A program made the position numbers and the translations under genes. Shown here in pieces: positions 26,177-35,117 of a stretch of 64,000 nt of DNA. Each line of letters opens with the position of its first letter. Position 1 is the stretch's first letter. Below the pieces are notes generated by a model. It was not told where the DNA came from. It saw only the letters and a list, made by a program, of their open reading frames with translations, and searched no databases. Source of the stretch: Rhodobacterales bacterium (GTDB lineage Bacteria > Pseudomonadota > Alphaproteobacteria > Rhodobacterales > Rhodobacteraceae); NCBI GenBank assembly GCA_002747325.1, contig PDOZ01000031.1:1-64000 (forward strand). The letters run 5' to 3'.

Positions 26177-28006
26177 TTAATCCTCGGCAATAAAGCCGCC
26201 CGATTGCCGCGCCCAGAGGTCGGCATAAATCCCGCCCCGCGCCAGAAGCACTTCATGCGGCCCATCTTCGACCACCCGCCCCTGATCCAGCACAATGATG
26301 CGATCCATGCGCTGAATGGTGGACAAGCGGTGCGCAATGGCAATCACCGTTTTGCCCTCCATCATGCCGTAAAGCGTGTCCTGAATGGCGGCTTCCACCT
26401 CGCTGTCGAGCGCCGAAGTTGCCTCATCCAGCACCAGAATCGGCGCGTCTTTGAGCATGACACGGGCAATGGCGATGCGCTGGCGCTGTCCGCCCGAAAG
26501 CTTGACGCCGCGCTCACCGACATGAGCGGAATAGCCGGTGCGCCCCTGCGGGTCTTCCAACTTCTGGATCATCTCATGCGCTTCCGCCCGCCTGGCGGCA
26601 GCAATCATCTCCGCCTCGCTCGCACCGGGCCGACCATAGAGAATATTGGCGCGCACGGAACGATGCAGCAGGGAATTGTCCTGCGTCACCATGCCGATCT
26701 GACGGCGCAGACTGTCCTGCGTCACCATGCGAATATCCTGACCGTCGATCAGAATGCGCCCCTCCTCCGGGTCGCGGAACCGCAATAGCAGGTTGACCAG
26801 CGACGTCTTGCCCGCGCCGGACCGACCAACCAGCCCAACCCGCTGCCCGGCCCCGATCTCCAGCGACACATGATCCAGCCCGCCCGAGCCTTTGCCATAA
26901 TGATGCGACAGATCGTCGATGCGGATCGCGCCCTTCTGGAAGGCCAGCGCCGGCGCATTCGGGGCGTCGATCACCTCATGCGGCACGGAAATCGAACGCA
27001 GCCCCTCGCGGATCACGCCAGCATGTTCGAAAAGCTGTGTCGTCACCCACATGATCCAAGCGGACATATTGTTGAGCCGAATGGTCAGTGTCGCGGCGGC
27101 AGCGACTTCGCCAACAGAGACCACCCCCTGAAGCCAATAATACACCGCCATCCCCAGAACGCTCCCCATCAAAATGCCATTCAGCACATTGAGACTGAAG
27201 GTCATTTCCGTTATCAGGCGCAGAAAGCGGAAAAAGCGCAGCCGGTGGCGCTTGAGAGCAGAAAGAACATATTTCTCCTCCCCCTCGCCCTGCGCAAACA
27301 ACTTCACGCTTTCTATATTGGCATAAGCGTCAACGATGCGCCCGCTGAGCAGGGAACGCGCGTCCGACCATTTTTCCGACGCCTGCCCGACCCGGATAGC
27401 CAGCCAGCGGGTATAGACAATATACACCCCGACCCAGATCACCAACGGCACCGCCAGTACCGGGTGCATCTGCCCAAGGATGATCGAAGCGGTGACAGCG
27501 TAGGTTGCCGCAAACCAGATCGCTTCAAAGGCAAGATAGGTGCCGCCTTCAACTGCGCCGCCAAGCTGCATCACCCGGTTAGACAGCCGCCCGGCGAAAT
27601 CATTCTGAAAGAAGCTGACCGACTGACCCAGCAAATGTTTATGCGCCCGCCAGCGGGTCTGGTCGTGTAAACTGCTCACCATCCCCTGCTCCATCAACAA
27701 GCTGTTGAGGCCGATAATGGCGGGGCGCAGGAACAGGATGAACAGCAAGGCAAGCAGAAGCTCCCAGCCATGCGTGGACAGAAATTCCGCAGGTGGGGTC
27801 GCGTTCATCAGGTCAATGAGGCGGCCGGCGTAAAAGATCAGCCCGGCTTCGATCAGCGCGATCAGACCACTGGTCAAAGCCATCAGCGCCATGAGCGGGC
27901 CGAAGCCCTTATATTGCGTTTTCAGGTAAGGCCAGAGCTTACCCGGCGGGGTGTCCCGGCGCCACGGGCGAAACGGGTCGATAAGGTTTTCGAAAAATCG
28001 AAACAT
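26177..28006 (-). CDS. ABC exporter, fused membrane and ATPase domains (MsbA-like)
   Basis: This 609-aa half-transporter has six membrane segments in residues 35-330. The nucleotide-binding domain follows: Walker A GRSGAGKTSL near 407, signature LSGGQRQRIAIA near 512 and Walker B ILVLDEATSALD near 532. I chose ATG 28006 because GGAGACC precedes it and the next in-frame ATG upstream has no ribosome-binding site. Substrate unknown; lipid, peptide and drug exporters share this layout. It stands alone. Confidence 0.88.
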   Translation of the reverse strand: MFRFFENLIDPFRPWRRDTPPGKLWPYLKTQYKGFGPLMALMALTSGLIALIEAGLIFYAGRLIDLMNATPPAEFLSTHGWELLLALLFILFLRPAIIGLNSLLMEQGMVSSLHDQTRWRAHKHLLGQSVSFFQNDFAGRLSNRVMQLGGAVEGGTYLAFEAIWFAATYAVTASIILGQMHPVLAVPLVIWVGVYIVYTRWLAIRVGQASEKWSDARSLLSGRIVDAYANIESVKLFAQGEGEEKYVLSALKRHRLRFFRFLRLITEMTFSLNVLNGILMGSVLGMAVYYWLQGVVSVGEVAAAATLTIRLNNMSAWIMWVTTQLFEHAGVIREGLRSISVPHEVIDAPNAPALAFQKGAIRIDDLSHHYGKGSGGLDHVSLEIGAGQRVGLVGRSGAGKTSLVNLLLRFRDPEEGRILIDGQDIRMVTQDSLRRQIGMVTQDNSLLHRSVRANILYGRPGASEAEMIAAARRAEAHEMIQKLEDPQGRTGYSAHVGERGVKLSGGQRQRIAIARVMLKDAPILVLDEATSALDSEVEAAIQDTLYGMMEGKTVIAIAHRLSTIQRMDRIIVLDQGRVVEDGPHEVLLARGGIYADLWARQSGGFIAED

Positions 28007-28208
28007 AACGGTCTCCATAAGGGAGGAAAGATGTATGAGGGGATACCTCGAGGCAAATGCGGGGCCGGTAAACACGGCCCATCAGGACCGGCACTATGGC
28101 TTAAATAAAATCCTGATGTTCAACATTGACGCCTCCGTTATGCGTTTCGCCCTTGATAGCGCGAGGCAAACATCTTGTCACCCCTCTTTGTCGGAGAGGC
28201 CGTGTTGT

Positions 28209-28229
28209 GAGTATTTGGACTAAGAAGAA
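28209..28229 (+). repeat. GAGTATTT...CTAAGAAGAA motif, copy B
   Basis: The plus strand reads GAGTATTTGGACTAAGAAGA plus A, preceded by GCCGTGTTGT. Copy E at 57054-57074 shares this same upstream extension, so B and E form a subfamily. Confidence 0.8.
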
Positions 28230-28304
28230 GCCCAGACCGAAGGGGATAAAACACCCGCGCCCCTTCTTAGAGCAGAAATCGCTAAATTTGAATCAAAATT
28301 CTCT

Positions 28305-28394
28305 GCCTCTCCATCAGCATCCTGCTGATTTCGAACGCGAATTTTGATGCACCACGTTGCAGATTAAATCGATTTCTTCTTAGCAAAAATACTC
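28305..28394. repeat. Composite 90-bp repeat with covarying hairpin, copy 1
   Basis: Order of blocks: GCCTCTC, hairpin ATCAGCA-TCC-TGCTGAT (28313-28329), TTTCGAACGCGAATTTTGA, a variable 25-bp spacer, then motif copy C. The partner at 49235-49322 keeps the blocks but has a different hairpin sequence that still pairs. Confidence 0.75.
28374..28394 (-). repeat. GAGTATTT...CTAAGAAGAA motif, copy C
   Basis: The minus strand reads GGGTTT then GAGTATTTTTGCTAAGAAGA plus A, 35 bases after the meaB stop. The ATTTTT run could serve as a weak transcription end. Confidence 0.8.
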
Positions 28395-28429
28395 AAACCC
28401 GAGCGCGCGAACCCAGCCAGAGCTGAAAG

Positions 28430-29404
28430 TCAATCAGCCAACTGTTGCAACAAGCGTTCCGCGGCGGCGGTTGGAGAGGTAATGCCGGTGGCAACTTCGC
28501 GGCCAAGCGCATCGAGGCGGGCGCGGTTTTCCGGTTCGTTGAGGGTGGCGAGCAGGCGCTGGCGCACCTCTTCTTCGAACCAGTGGCGGGCCTGCGTGGC
28601 GCGGCGGTGTTGCCAATGGTGGTGTTCGCGGCGCCAGTTGGTCAGGGTCAGCATATCTTGCCAGGCTTCCGGCAAGCCATCGCCCGTTACGGCGGAGACC
28701 ATGCTGGCTTTGGGGAAGCCTTCCGGGTCTTGCGGGCGTTTGCGCAAGAGGCGCAGGGCGCCCGCGTAATCGGCGCAGGTGCGCATCGCGGTTTCCTTCA
28801 GCGCGCCGTCGGCCTTGTTGATCAGGATCATGTCGGCCATTTCCATGATACCGCGTTTGACACCCTGCAATTCGTCCCCCCCCGCGGGGGCGATGAGCAG
28901 CACGAACAGGTCGGCCATTTCGGACACCATGGTCTCGGATTGCCCCACGCCGACAGTTTCGATCAGCACCGCATCAAATCCCGCCGCCTCGCAGAGCGCC
29001 ACCGCCTCGCGGGTGCGGCGCGCCACGCCGCCGAGCTGGCTTTGCGCGGGCGAGGGGCGGATGAAAGCATTCGGTTCGCGCGACAGCTCTTCCATGCGGG
29101 TCTTGTCGCCCAGAATAGAACCGCCGGAACGGGCGGAAGAAGGATCGACCGCCAGCACCGCCACCCGGTTCCCCTCGCTCAGAAGGAACATGCCGAAGGC
29201 TTCGATGAAGGTGGATTTACCAACGCCGGGCGTGCCGGACAGGCCGATGCGGATCGCTTCGCGGCCCGTATGTTTCACCGCTTCGATCAGCTCCGCCGCC
29301 TGTTTCCGGTGATCCTCACGCGCGCTTTCCACCAGCGTGATGCCACGGGCCAGCGCACGGCGTTCCCCGGCGATGATCCGGCTGGCAAGATCCTGAATAT
29401 CCAT
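28430..29404 (-). CDS. meaB: MeaB/ArgK-type G3E GTPase, chaperone of methylmalonyl-CoA mutase
   Basis: This 324-aa G3E GTPase protects and loads adenosylcobalamin-dependent methylmalonyl-CoA mutase. P-loop GTPGVGKSTF lies near residue 55, the switch ETVGVGQSE near 145 and the base-recognition motif NKAD near 191. I chose ATG 29404 because CGGAGAGC precedes it. The mutase genes are not in this window. Its presence means the cell uses coenzyme B12, which fits the two cobalamin riboswitches. Confidence 0.92.
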   Translation of the reverse strand: MDIQDLASRIIAGERRALARGITLVESAREDHRKQAAELIEAVKHTGREAIRIGLSGTPGVGKSTFIEAFGMFLLSEGNRVAVLAVDPSSARSGGSILGDKTRMEELSREPNAFIRPSPAQSQLGGVARRTREAVALCEAAGFDAVLIETVGVGQSETMVSEMADLFVLLIAPAGGDELQGVKRGIMEMADMILINKADGALKETAMRTCADYAGALRLLRKRPQDPEGFPKASMVSAVTGDGLPEAWQDMLTLTNWRREHHHWQHRRATQARHWFEEEVRQRLLATLNEPENRARLDALGREVATGITSPTAAAERLLQQLAD

Positions 29405-29529
29405 GCGGCGCTCTCCGTGCATTTTGGCTCTTTGCTGTTTTGGCGTTCCGGGCGGGCAAAGTCCAGCCGATAGCGCCAACACTGGACAAAACGGGTTTTC
29501 GCGCGCAAGCTGACCCAGAGGAGACCCGA

Positions 29530-30186
29530 ATGCGCGCTGTATTATTGAGTCTGGCCCTACTGGCCGCCAAACCCGTTTTTTCTGAAACCCTGCTGGACGC
29601 GGAGCTGACAGTGCGGGTTGTTGGCATTTCCGTCGGGCGGATCACTCTGGTGCAAAACGGCACCGAACGCGCCTATATTGCACGCGGGCGGTTGGAACCG
29701 ACTGCGATTGTCGCCACGCTCAAAGACGTGTTTACCGTCATGCGTGCGGAGGGGCGGTTCCGGCAGGGGCAGATGTATCCGACCTCTTACACCGAGGACA
29801 TCAACACCGGCGAACGCGTGGGGCACTCAGAGGCGCGGTTTGGTGCGGGGGACAAGCGGATTGATCCGTTGAGCGCGATGATTGATCTGGTTCGCAGCCG
29901 CCCGGCAAGTGCGGGCTGTGGTATGACGCGGAAAATGTGGGACGGCACGCGGGGGCATGTGCTGATCCTCAAGCGCAGTGCCAGCGGAAAGGGCATTGCG
30001 CGGTGTTTCTGGCGCCTTGAGCGCACTTCGGGCTATACCGCCGAGCAACTGGCGAAAATGTCGGGCTATGACATCAACATGACCTACCGCGTCGAGGCCG
30101 GCCATTGGGTCTTTTCCTATGGCGAAGTTGACACGATTTACGGCAGCGCCACCCTTGTGCCGACCCGGCTCCGGCAGGCGCAATAG
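29530..30186 (+). CDS. DUF3108 periplasmic protein
   Basis: This 218-aa protein has a signal peptide (MRAVLLSLALLAAKPVFS). The rest is beta-strand-rich as in DUF3108 proteins: DAELTVRVVGISVGRITL, then a YTEDINTGERVGHSEARF block. Two Cys (in GCGMTRK and ARCFWR) may form a disulfide. The start at 29530 follows GAGGAGACCC. Function unknown; envelope location inferred. Confidence 0.8.
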   Translation: MRAVLLSLALLAAKPVFSETLLDAELTVRVVGISVGRITLVQNGTERAYIARGRLEPTAIVATLKDVFTVMRAEGRFRQGQMYPTSYTEDINTGERVGHSEARFGAGDKRIDPLSAMIDLVRSRPASAGCGMTRKMWDGTRGHVLILKRSASGKGIARCFWRLERTSGYTAEQLAKMSGYDINMTYRVEAGHWVFSYGEVDTIYGSATLVPTRLRQAQ

Positions 30187-30225
30187 ACCGCTGGTCAAAA
30201 GGGGCGCGCCGGGGGATAAGAGGGC

Positions 30226-32667
30226 ATGAACGCCTTGCCGATTGATCCCATTTTGCCCGAACTCTGCCGCGTGCTCGTGCGCGACGGGCGGGCGGTTCTG
30301 GTGGCGCCGCCGGGGGCGGGCAAGACGACGCGGGTGCCGCTGGCGCTGTTGGACCGGATCGACGGTCGGATCGTCATGCTGGAGCCGCGCCGCATCGCCG
30401 CGCGCGCCGCCGCCGAGCGCATGGCGGAAACGCTGGGCGAGGCGGTTGGGCAGCGCGTGGGCTACCGCATTCGCGGCGAGGCCAAGGTCTCGAAAGCCAC
30501 CCGAATCGAGGTTGTCACCGAGGGGATTCTGACCCGAATGCTGCAATCGGACCCGGCGCTGGAAGGGATCGGCGCGGTGATTTTCGACGAATTTCACGAG
30601 CGTTCCCTTGCCGCCGATCTGGGGCTGGCGCTGGCATGGGAAAGCCGGGGCGTGCTGCGCGAAGACCTGAAAATTCTGGTCATGTCGGCGACGCTGGACG
30701 CCGAGCCGGTGGCCGCGCTTCTGGACGACGCGCCGATCGTGACCAGCGAGGGGCGCAGCTTCCCGGTCGAGACCCGCTGGCGCGAGCGGCCTTTAGGCAA
30801 GCGCGAACGATTGGAAGCGGCGGTCGCGGAAACGGTGTTGCAGGCCCTGCGCGAAAGCAGCGGCGGCGTACTGGTCTTTCTGCCCGGCGAGGGGGAAATC
30901 CGGCGCACGGCGGCAGCGCTGAAGGGCAAATTACCGGGCGATGTCGCCTTGCACACGCTGTTCGGCGCGATGGACCCGAAAGCCCAGCGCGCAGCGATCC
31001 GACCAGCGAAACAGGGGCGCAAGATCGTGCTGGCCACGTCGATTGCGGAAACCTCGCTGACCATTGAGGACGTGCGGGTGGTGATTGACGCGGGCAAGGC
31101 ACGGCGGGCGCGCACCGATCCCGGCTCCGGCATGTCGCGGCTGGTTACGGAGCGGGTCTCCAAGGCGGAGGCCGAGCAGCGGCGCGGGCGGGCCGGGCGC
31201 GTGGCGGAAGGCGTGTGTTACCGACTGTGGACCAAGGGCGAAGAGGGCGGCATGGCACCGTTTCCGCCCGCCGAAATTGAAGTTGCCGACCTGGCGCCGC
31301 TGGCGTTGGAACTGGCGGTTTGGGGAGCGGGGGACGGCGCGGATCTGGCCTTTCTGACGCCGCCCAATCCGGGCGTTCTGGCCGAAGCGCGGCGCTTGTT
31401 GCAAGGCTTGGGGGCGCTCGAGGAGGCCGGGCGGATCACGGCGCATGGCCGGGCGATGGCACGCCTGCCGGTGCATCCGCGCATCGCCCATATGCTGTTG
31501 ATCGCGGAACGGGAGGCGGCGGAGGTGGCTGCGCTGTTGGAAGCACGCGACCCGCTGCCGCGCGGCATGGGAACGCGGTTTGACTTGCGCCTTGCCGCCC
31601 TGCGAGACCCGAAGAAATTTGAACGTGAACAAGGGGTTAGCTTGTCGCGTGCGGCGCTGGAACCGATCCGGCAGGAGGCGAAGCGCCTGCGCCGCCTTGC
31701 ACCCGATGGCACCACGCCCGATTACAGCGCCGCGCAGATGGCCGCGCTGGCCTACCCGGATCGCGTCGGGCTGCGCCGTCCCGGCGACGCGCCGCGCTAT
31801 GTGCTGTCCGGCGGGCGCGGGGCGGAACTGGACGCGGAAGACGCACTGGCCGGGCAGCGCCTGATCGTGTTGCTGGACAGCGATGGCGGCAAGCGAGAGG
31901 CGCGGGCGCGGCTGGTGGTGCCGATCAGCGAGGCCGAGTTGCGCGCGGTGCATGGGGCGGCGATTTCGTGGGTCGCGCGCTGCGAATGGTCCCGGCGCGA
32001 ACGCCGCGTTCTGGCGCGCCGGCAGGAGCGGTTCGGGGCGGTCGTGCTGGCGGATCAGACGTGGAAAGACGCGCCGGAAGAGGCGGTGGCGCGCGCCATG
32101 CTGGATGGGGTGCGCGAACTGGGCCTGCGCCCCTCCCCCGCCGCTGCCCGCTTCCTCGCCCGCGCCCGGCTCGCACAGGCGGAGGGGATGCCGGATATGT
32201 CCGAGGCGGCGCTGATGGCGGAACTGGAGGACTGGCTCCTGCCGCATCTTGGCGGGGTGCGCAGCGCGGCAGATTGGAAGAAATTCGACCTGACCGACGC
32301 CTTGCGGGCGCGGCTCGACTGGGGCCAGATGCAGCGGCTGGACAAAATCGCGCCGCCGCATTTCACCACCCCGATGGGCCGCAAAGTGCCAGTTGATTAC
32401 GCGGGCGAGGCGCCGGAAATCGCGGTGCGTTTGCAGGAAATGTTCGGCGTCACGCAGCACCCAATGATCGGCAACACCCCCCTGCGCATCACCCTGCTCA
32501 GCCCTGCCGGGCGCCCGGTGCAGACCACCGCCGACCTGCCCGCTTTCTGGCAAAATTCCTATGCCGATGTGCGCAAGGACATGCGCGGGCAATACCCGAA
32601 ACACCCCTGGCCCGAAGACCCCGCTCAGGCCGACCCAACCCTGCGCGCAAAGCCGCGCAAGCGTTAA
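30226..32667 (+). CDS. hrpB: ATP-dependent helicase HrpB
   Basis: This 813-aa DEAH-type RNA helicase has motif I PPGAGKTTRVP near residue 29, DEFHERSLAADL near 122 and SAT near 149. Motif V/VI follows with ATSIAETSLTIEDV and QRRGRAGRVAEG. The C-terminal HrpB domain ends PKHPWPEDP...KPRKR. Length and domain order are normal for HrpB (about 810-850). It begins 39 bases after the DUF3108 gene. Confidence 0.95.
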   Translation: MNALPIDPILPELCRVLVRDGRAVLVAPPGAGKTTRVPLALLDRIDGRIVMLEPRRIAARAAAERMAETLGEAVGQRVGYRIRGEAKVSKATRIEVVTEGILTRMLQSDPALEGIGAVIFDEFHERSLAADLGLALAWESRGVLREDLKILVMSATLDAEPVAALLDDAPIVTSEGRSFPVETRWRERPLGKRERLEAAVAETVLQALRESSGGVLVFLPGEGEIRRTAAALKGKLPGDVALHTLFGAMDPKAQRAAIRPAKQGRKIVLATSIAETSLTIEDVRVVIDAGKARRARTDPGSGMSRLVTERVSKAEAEQRRGRAGRVAEGVCYRLWTKGEEGGMAPFPPAEIEVADLAPLALELAVWGAGDGADLAFLTPPNPGVLAEARRLLQGLGALEEAGRITAHGRAMARLPVHPRIAHMLLIAEREAAEVAALLEARDPLPRGMGTRFDLRLAALRDPKKFEREQGVSLSRAALEPIRQEAKRLRRLAPDGTTPDYSAAQMAALAYPDRVGLRRPGDAPRYVLSGGRGAELDAEDALAGQRLIVLLDSDGGKREARARLVVPISEAELRAVHGAAISWVARCEWSRRERRVLARRQERFGAVVLADQTWKDAPEEAVARAMLDGVRELGLRPSPAAARFLARARLAQAEGMPDMSEAALMAELEDWLLPHLGGVRSAADWKKFDLTDALRARLDWGQMQRLDKIAPPHFTTPMGRKVPVDYAGEAPEIAVRLQEMFGVTQHPMIGNTPLRITLLSPAGRPVQTTADLPAFWQNSYADVRKDMRGQYPKHPWPEDPAQADPTLRAKPRKR

Positions 32668-32683
32668 CCTTCCCCCACATTTC

Positions 32684-32712
32684 TTGCACTTTTCGCTAAA
32701 AGCCCCTAAATA
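32684..32712 (+). promoter_or_regulatory. Candidate sigma70 promoter of the Nudix gene
   Basis: TTGCAC (32684-32689) and TAAATA (32707-32712) are spaced by exactly 17 bp, 30 bases before the ATG. Confidence 0.55.
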
Positions 32713-32742
32713 TAGGCAAAACAAGAAACTACAGGCGGTTTT

Positions 32743-33201
32743 ATGTCTCCTCTGATTGCCAAAGCCTGGGACGAAGTTGTGCGCCCCATGATCCAACGTC
32801 CGCGCCAGTTGCAGGTCGCGGCGCTGTGCTATCGCAAAGAAGGCGGGCGCAAGGAAGTGCTGCTGATTACCAGCCGGGGCACCGGGCGCTGGATCCTGCC
32901 GAAGGGCTACCTGATGGCGGGCAAATCGGCGGCGGAGGCGGCGCGGATCGAGGCATGGGAAGAGGCTGGGGTGCGTCCGGCCAAGGTCTCTGAGGAGCCG
33001 GTGGGAGAATATACCTACCTCAAGCGCGACGACGACGGGGTCGGCGCGCCCTATTCGGCGCAGGTGTATCCGATCAAGGTCAAGCAGTTGGAAGACGACT
33101 TCCCGGAACGCGGCCAGCGCAAGCGCCAGTGGATCGCGCCGGAGAAGGCGGCGGAGCTGGTCGCCGAAAAAGACTTGCAGGCGCTGCTGCGCGATTTCTG
33201 A
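32743..33201 (+). CDS. Nudix hydrolase
   Basis: This 152-aa protein resembles the diphosphoinositol-polyphosphate/Ap-n-A branch: WILPKGYLMAGKSAAEAARI then EAWEEAGV near residues 48-75. In the Nudix box the usual Arg before the first Glu is Ile (RIEAWEEAGV instead of xREAWEEAGV), while the metal-binding Glu residues are kept. It probably cleaves a nucleotide-diphosphate-X bond; substrate unknown. Confidence 0.88.
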   Translation: MSPLIAKAWDEVVRPMIQRPRQLQVAALCYRKEGGRKEVLLITSRGTGRWILPKGYLMAGKSAAEAARIEAWEEAGVRPAKVSEEPVGEYTYLKRDDDGVGAPYSAQVYPIKVKQLEDDFPERGQRKRQWIAPEKAAELVAEKDLQALLRDF

Positions 33202-33289
33202 TCCTGCGTAATCTCATTGCAAAATCGCCCGTGATTGGGTAGCCCGCCCGGTGAATATCGGTTGAATGCGGATTTGCGCGGGGGAAGTG

Positions 33290-34765
33290 ATGAGCGATAA
33301 AGACAATCAGTGGAAAACGCTGGATAAAGACCTGAACAAGATCGGGCAGGTCGAACTGGCCACCAATTATGTTTCCCGCCCGATGGTGGGTATCGGCATC
33401 TCGCTGGTGTTCATCCTGATTGCGGCGATTGGCGCGGCTGTTTTCTTTGGCCAGCAACCGACCAATTTCGTCATCGTCGCCGCTGCGGCCTTTGGCGCTT
33501 ACATGGCGCTCAATATCGGCGCCAATGACGTTGCCAACAATATGGGTCCGGCGGTGGGCGCCAATGCGCTGACCATGGGCGGGGCTATCGTCATTGCCGC
33601 GCTGTTTGAGAGCGCAGGGGCGTTGCTGGCCGGGGGCGATGTTGTTTCGACCATCTCCAAGGGCATTATCGACCCGACCTCGGTCGCCGATTCCAAGGTC
33701 TTCATCTGGGCCATGATGGCGGCGCTGATTTCCTCCGCCCTCTGGGTCAACCTCGCGACCTGGATCGGCGCGCCGGTTTCCACCACCCATTCCGTCGTTG
33801 GCGGCGTCATGGGCGCAGGGATCGCGGCGGCGGGGCTGTCGGCGGTCAACTGGGTCTCGATGTCGAAAATCGCCGCGTCCTGGGTCATTTCGCCGGTGCT
33901 GGGCGGGGCGATTGCCGCGTTGTTCCTCGCCTTCATCAAGGCCCGGATCGTCTATCAGGACGACAAGATTGCCGCCGCGCGCCGCTGGGTTCCGGTGCTG
34001 ATCGGCATCATGGCCGGGGCATTTGGCGCCTATCTCGCGGTGAAGGGGCTCAAGCGCGTGGTGAAAATCGATATCCCGACGGCGCTTCTCATTGGCGCGG
34101 CGGTTGGCGCGCTGGCCTATGTCATTTCCGCGCCGCTGATCCGCAAACAATCCGAAGGGCTGGAAAACCGCAACAAGTCACTCAAAACCCTGTTCGGCCT
34201 GCCGCTGGTGATCTCCGCCGCGCTGCTGTCCTTTGCGCATGGGGCCAATGACGTGGCCAACGCGGTCGGACCGCTCGCCGCCATCGTGCATGCCGAAAGC
34301 ATCGGGGAATTTGCTGGCAAGGTCGCCATCCCGCTCTGGGTCATGGTGATCGGGGCGTTCGGCATTTCCTTCGGTCTCATGCTCTTCGGCCCGAAACTGA
34401 TCCGCATGGTTGGCAGTCAGATCACCAAGCTCAACCCGATGCGCGCCTATTGCGTTTCCCTGTCCGCCGCCATCACGGTGATCGTTGCCTCCTGGCTCGG
34501 CCTGCCGGTTTCCTCGACCCATATCGCGGTTGGCGGCGTGTTCGGCGTTGGCTTTTACCGCGAATGGCACATGATCCGGCGTCGGCGCGAGGTAAACGCC
34601 GCGCAGCCGGATCACAAGCGCCTGCCGGGCGAGGAAATGCGCCGCCGCAAGCTGGTGCGCCGCTCACATTTCATGACCATCGTTGCCGCCTGGGTCATTA
34701 CCGTGCCCGCAGCGGCGTTGATGTCTGGCGTGATCTTCCTGATGCTCAACGCCTTCGTATCATAG
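33290..34765 (+). CDS. Inorganic phosphate transporter, PiT family
   Basis: This 491-aa carrier imports phosphate (probably as metal phosphate) with protons or sodium. It has two PiT signature repeats, GANDVANNMGPAVGANAL near residues 83-100 and GANDVANAVGPLAAI near 317-331, plus matching VSTTHSVVGGV and VSSTHIAVGGV blocks. The long N-terminal extension (about 35 residues) is usual in alphaproteobacteria. I chose ATG 33290 behind GGGGAAGTG. The stop TAG (34763-34765) is formed by the TA and first G of the MITE-like element. Confidence 0.93.
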   Translation: MSDKDNQWKTLDKDLNKIGQVELATNYVSRPMVGIGISLVFILIAAIGAAVFFGQQPTNFVIVAAAAFGAYMALNIGANDVANNMGPAVGANALTMGGAIVIAALFESAGALLAGGDVVSTISKGIIDPTSVADSKVFIWAMMAALISSALWVNLATWIGAPVSTTHSVVGGVMGAGIAAAGLSAVNWVSMSKIAASWVISPVLGGAIAALFLAFIKARIVYQDDKIAAARRWVPVLIGIMAGAFGAYLAVKGLKRVVKIDIPTALLIGAAVGALAYVISAPLIRKQSEGLENRNKSLKTLFGLPLVISAALLSFAHGANDVANAVGPLAAIVHAESIGEFAGKVAIPLWVMVIGAFGISFGLMLFGPKLIRMVGSQITKLNPMRAYCVSLSAAITVIVASWLGLPVSSTHIAVGGVFGVGFYREWHMIRRRREVNAAQPDHKRLPGEEMRRRKLVRRSHFMTIVAAWVITVPAAALMSGVIFLMLNAFVS

Positions 34766-35070
34766 GGCGTAGACCCATAATCCCTGCGCCACTGGCGCCA
34801 AATCCGCGAAAGATCAGTGGGTTGGCGCGCGCAGGACATAGTGGGTCTATTTCCAAGCGCGTCGGGCTGCTGATATGTAGCGGATTTGACGTCGTTTTTC
34901 CGAAGGAAAACCGTTTACAGAAGGCCCGCCTGCGGCGGGACGATTTGCCAGATTTTTGCCCTGAGCGTCTTCGCGACCCCTTGAAATAGCCCCACTATTC
35001 CTGCGGCGCCGCTCATAGTCAGAGCAAAAATCTGACAAACCAGTGATGCAGGGAGTATGGGTCTACGCCC
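34765..35070. mobile_element. 306-bp MITE-like element with 23-bp terminal inverted repeats
   Basis: The ends are near-perfect inverted repeats: GGGCGTAGACCCATAATC... at 34765-34787 and its complement at 35048-35070, one mismatch in 23. TA stands on both sides (34763-34764 and 35071-35072), as expected for a TA target duplication. Inside are further inverted pairs such as CAGATTTTTGC (34949-34959) with GCAAAAATCTG. No transposase fits in 306 bp and no frame is protein-like. The left end supplies the last base of the pit stop codon. Confidence 0.75.
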
Positions 35071-35075
35071 TACCA

Positions 35076-35105
35076 AACGGGCCGCCAGAAACCCGGCGGC
35101 CCGTT
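35076..35105. terminator. Bidirectional terminator between pit and the CDF gene
   Basis: AACGGGCCGCC (35076-35086) pairs perfectly with GGCGGCCCGTT (35095-35105) over an 8-nt loop. It lies between convergent genes and is followed by TTTGG on the minus strand. The MITE-like element now separates it from the pit stop. Confidence 0.75.
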
Positions 35106-35117
35106 GCAAATCGCGGT

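Larger units (their letters stand above)
28007..28429. other. 423-bp gap rich in repeat motifs
   Basis: No gene is supported. The segment contains two copies of the GAGTATTT...AAGAAGAA motif in opposite orientation (28209-28229 and 28374-28394) and the longer composite repeat at 28305-28394. An outer inverted pair ATCAAAATTC (28292-28301) and GAATTTTGAT (28339-28348) encloses the repeat's hairpin. A partial motif (CCTTCTTAGAGCA) lies near 28262. The promoter of the ABC exporter should lie at the left end. Confidence 0.7.

Noticed and set aside
30931..32796. Minus-strand open frame of over 600 codons opposite hrpB
   Set aside because: Antisense to a complete HrpB with all helicase motifs. The translated protein has no domain and is dominated by Arg, Pro, His and Gln.
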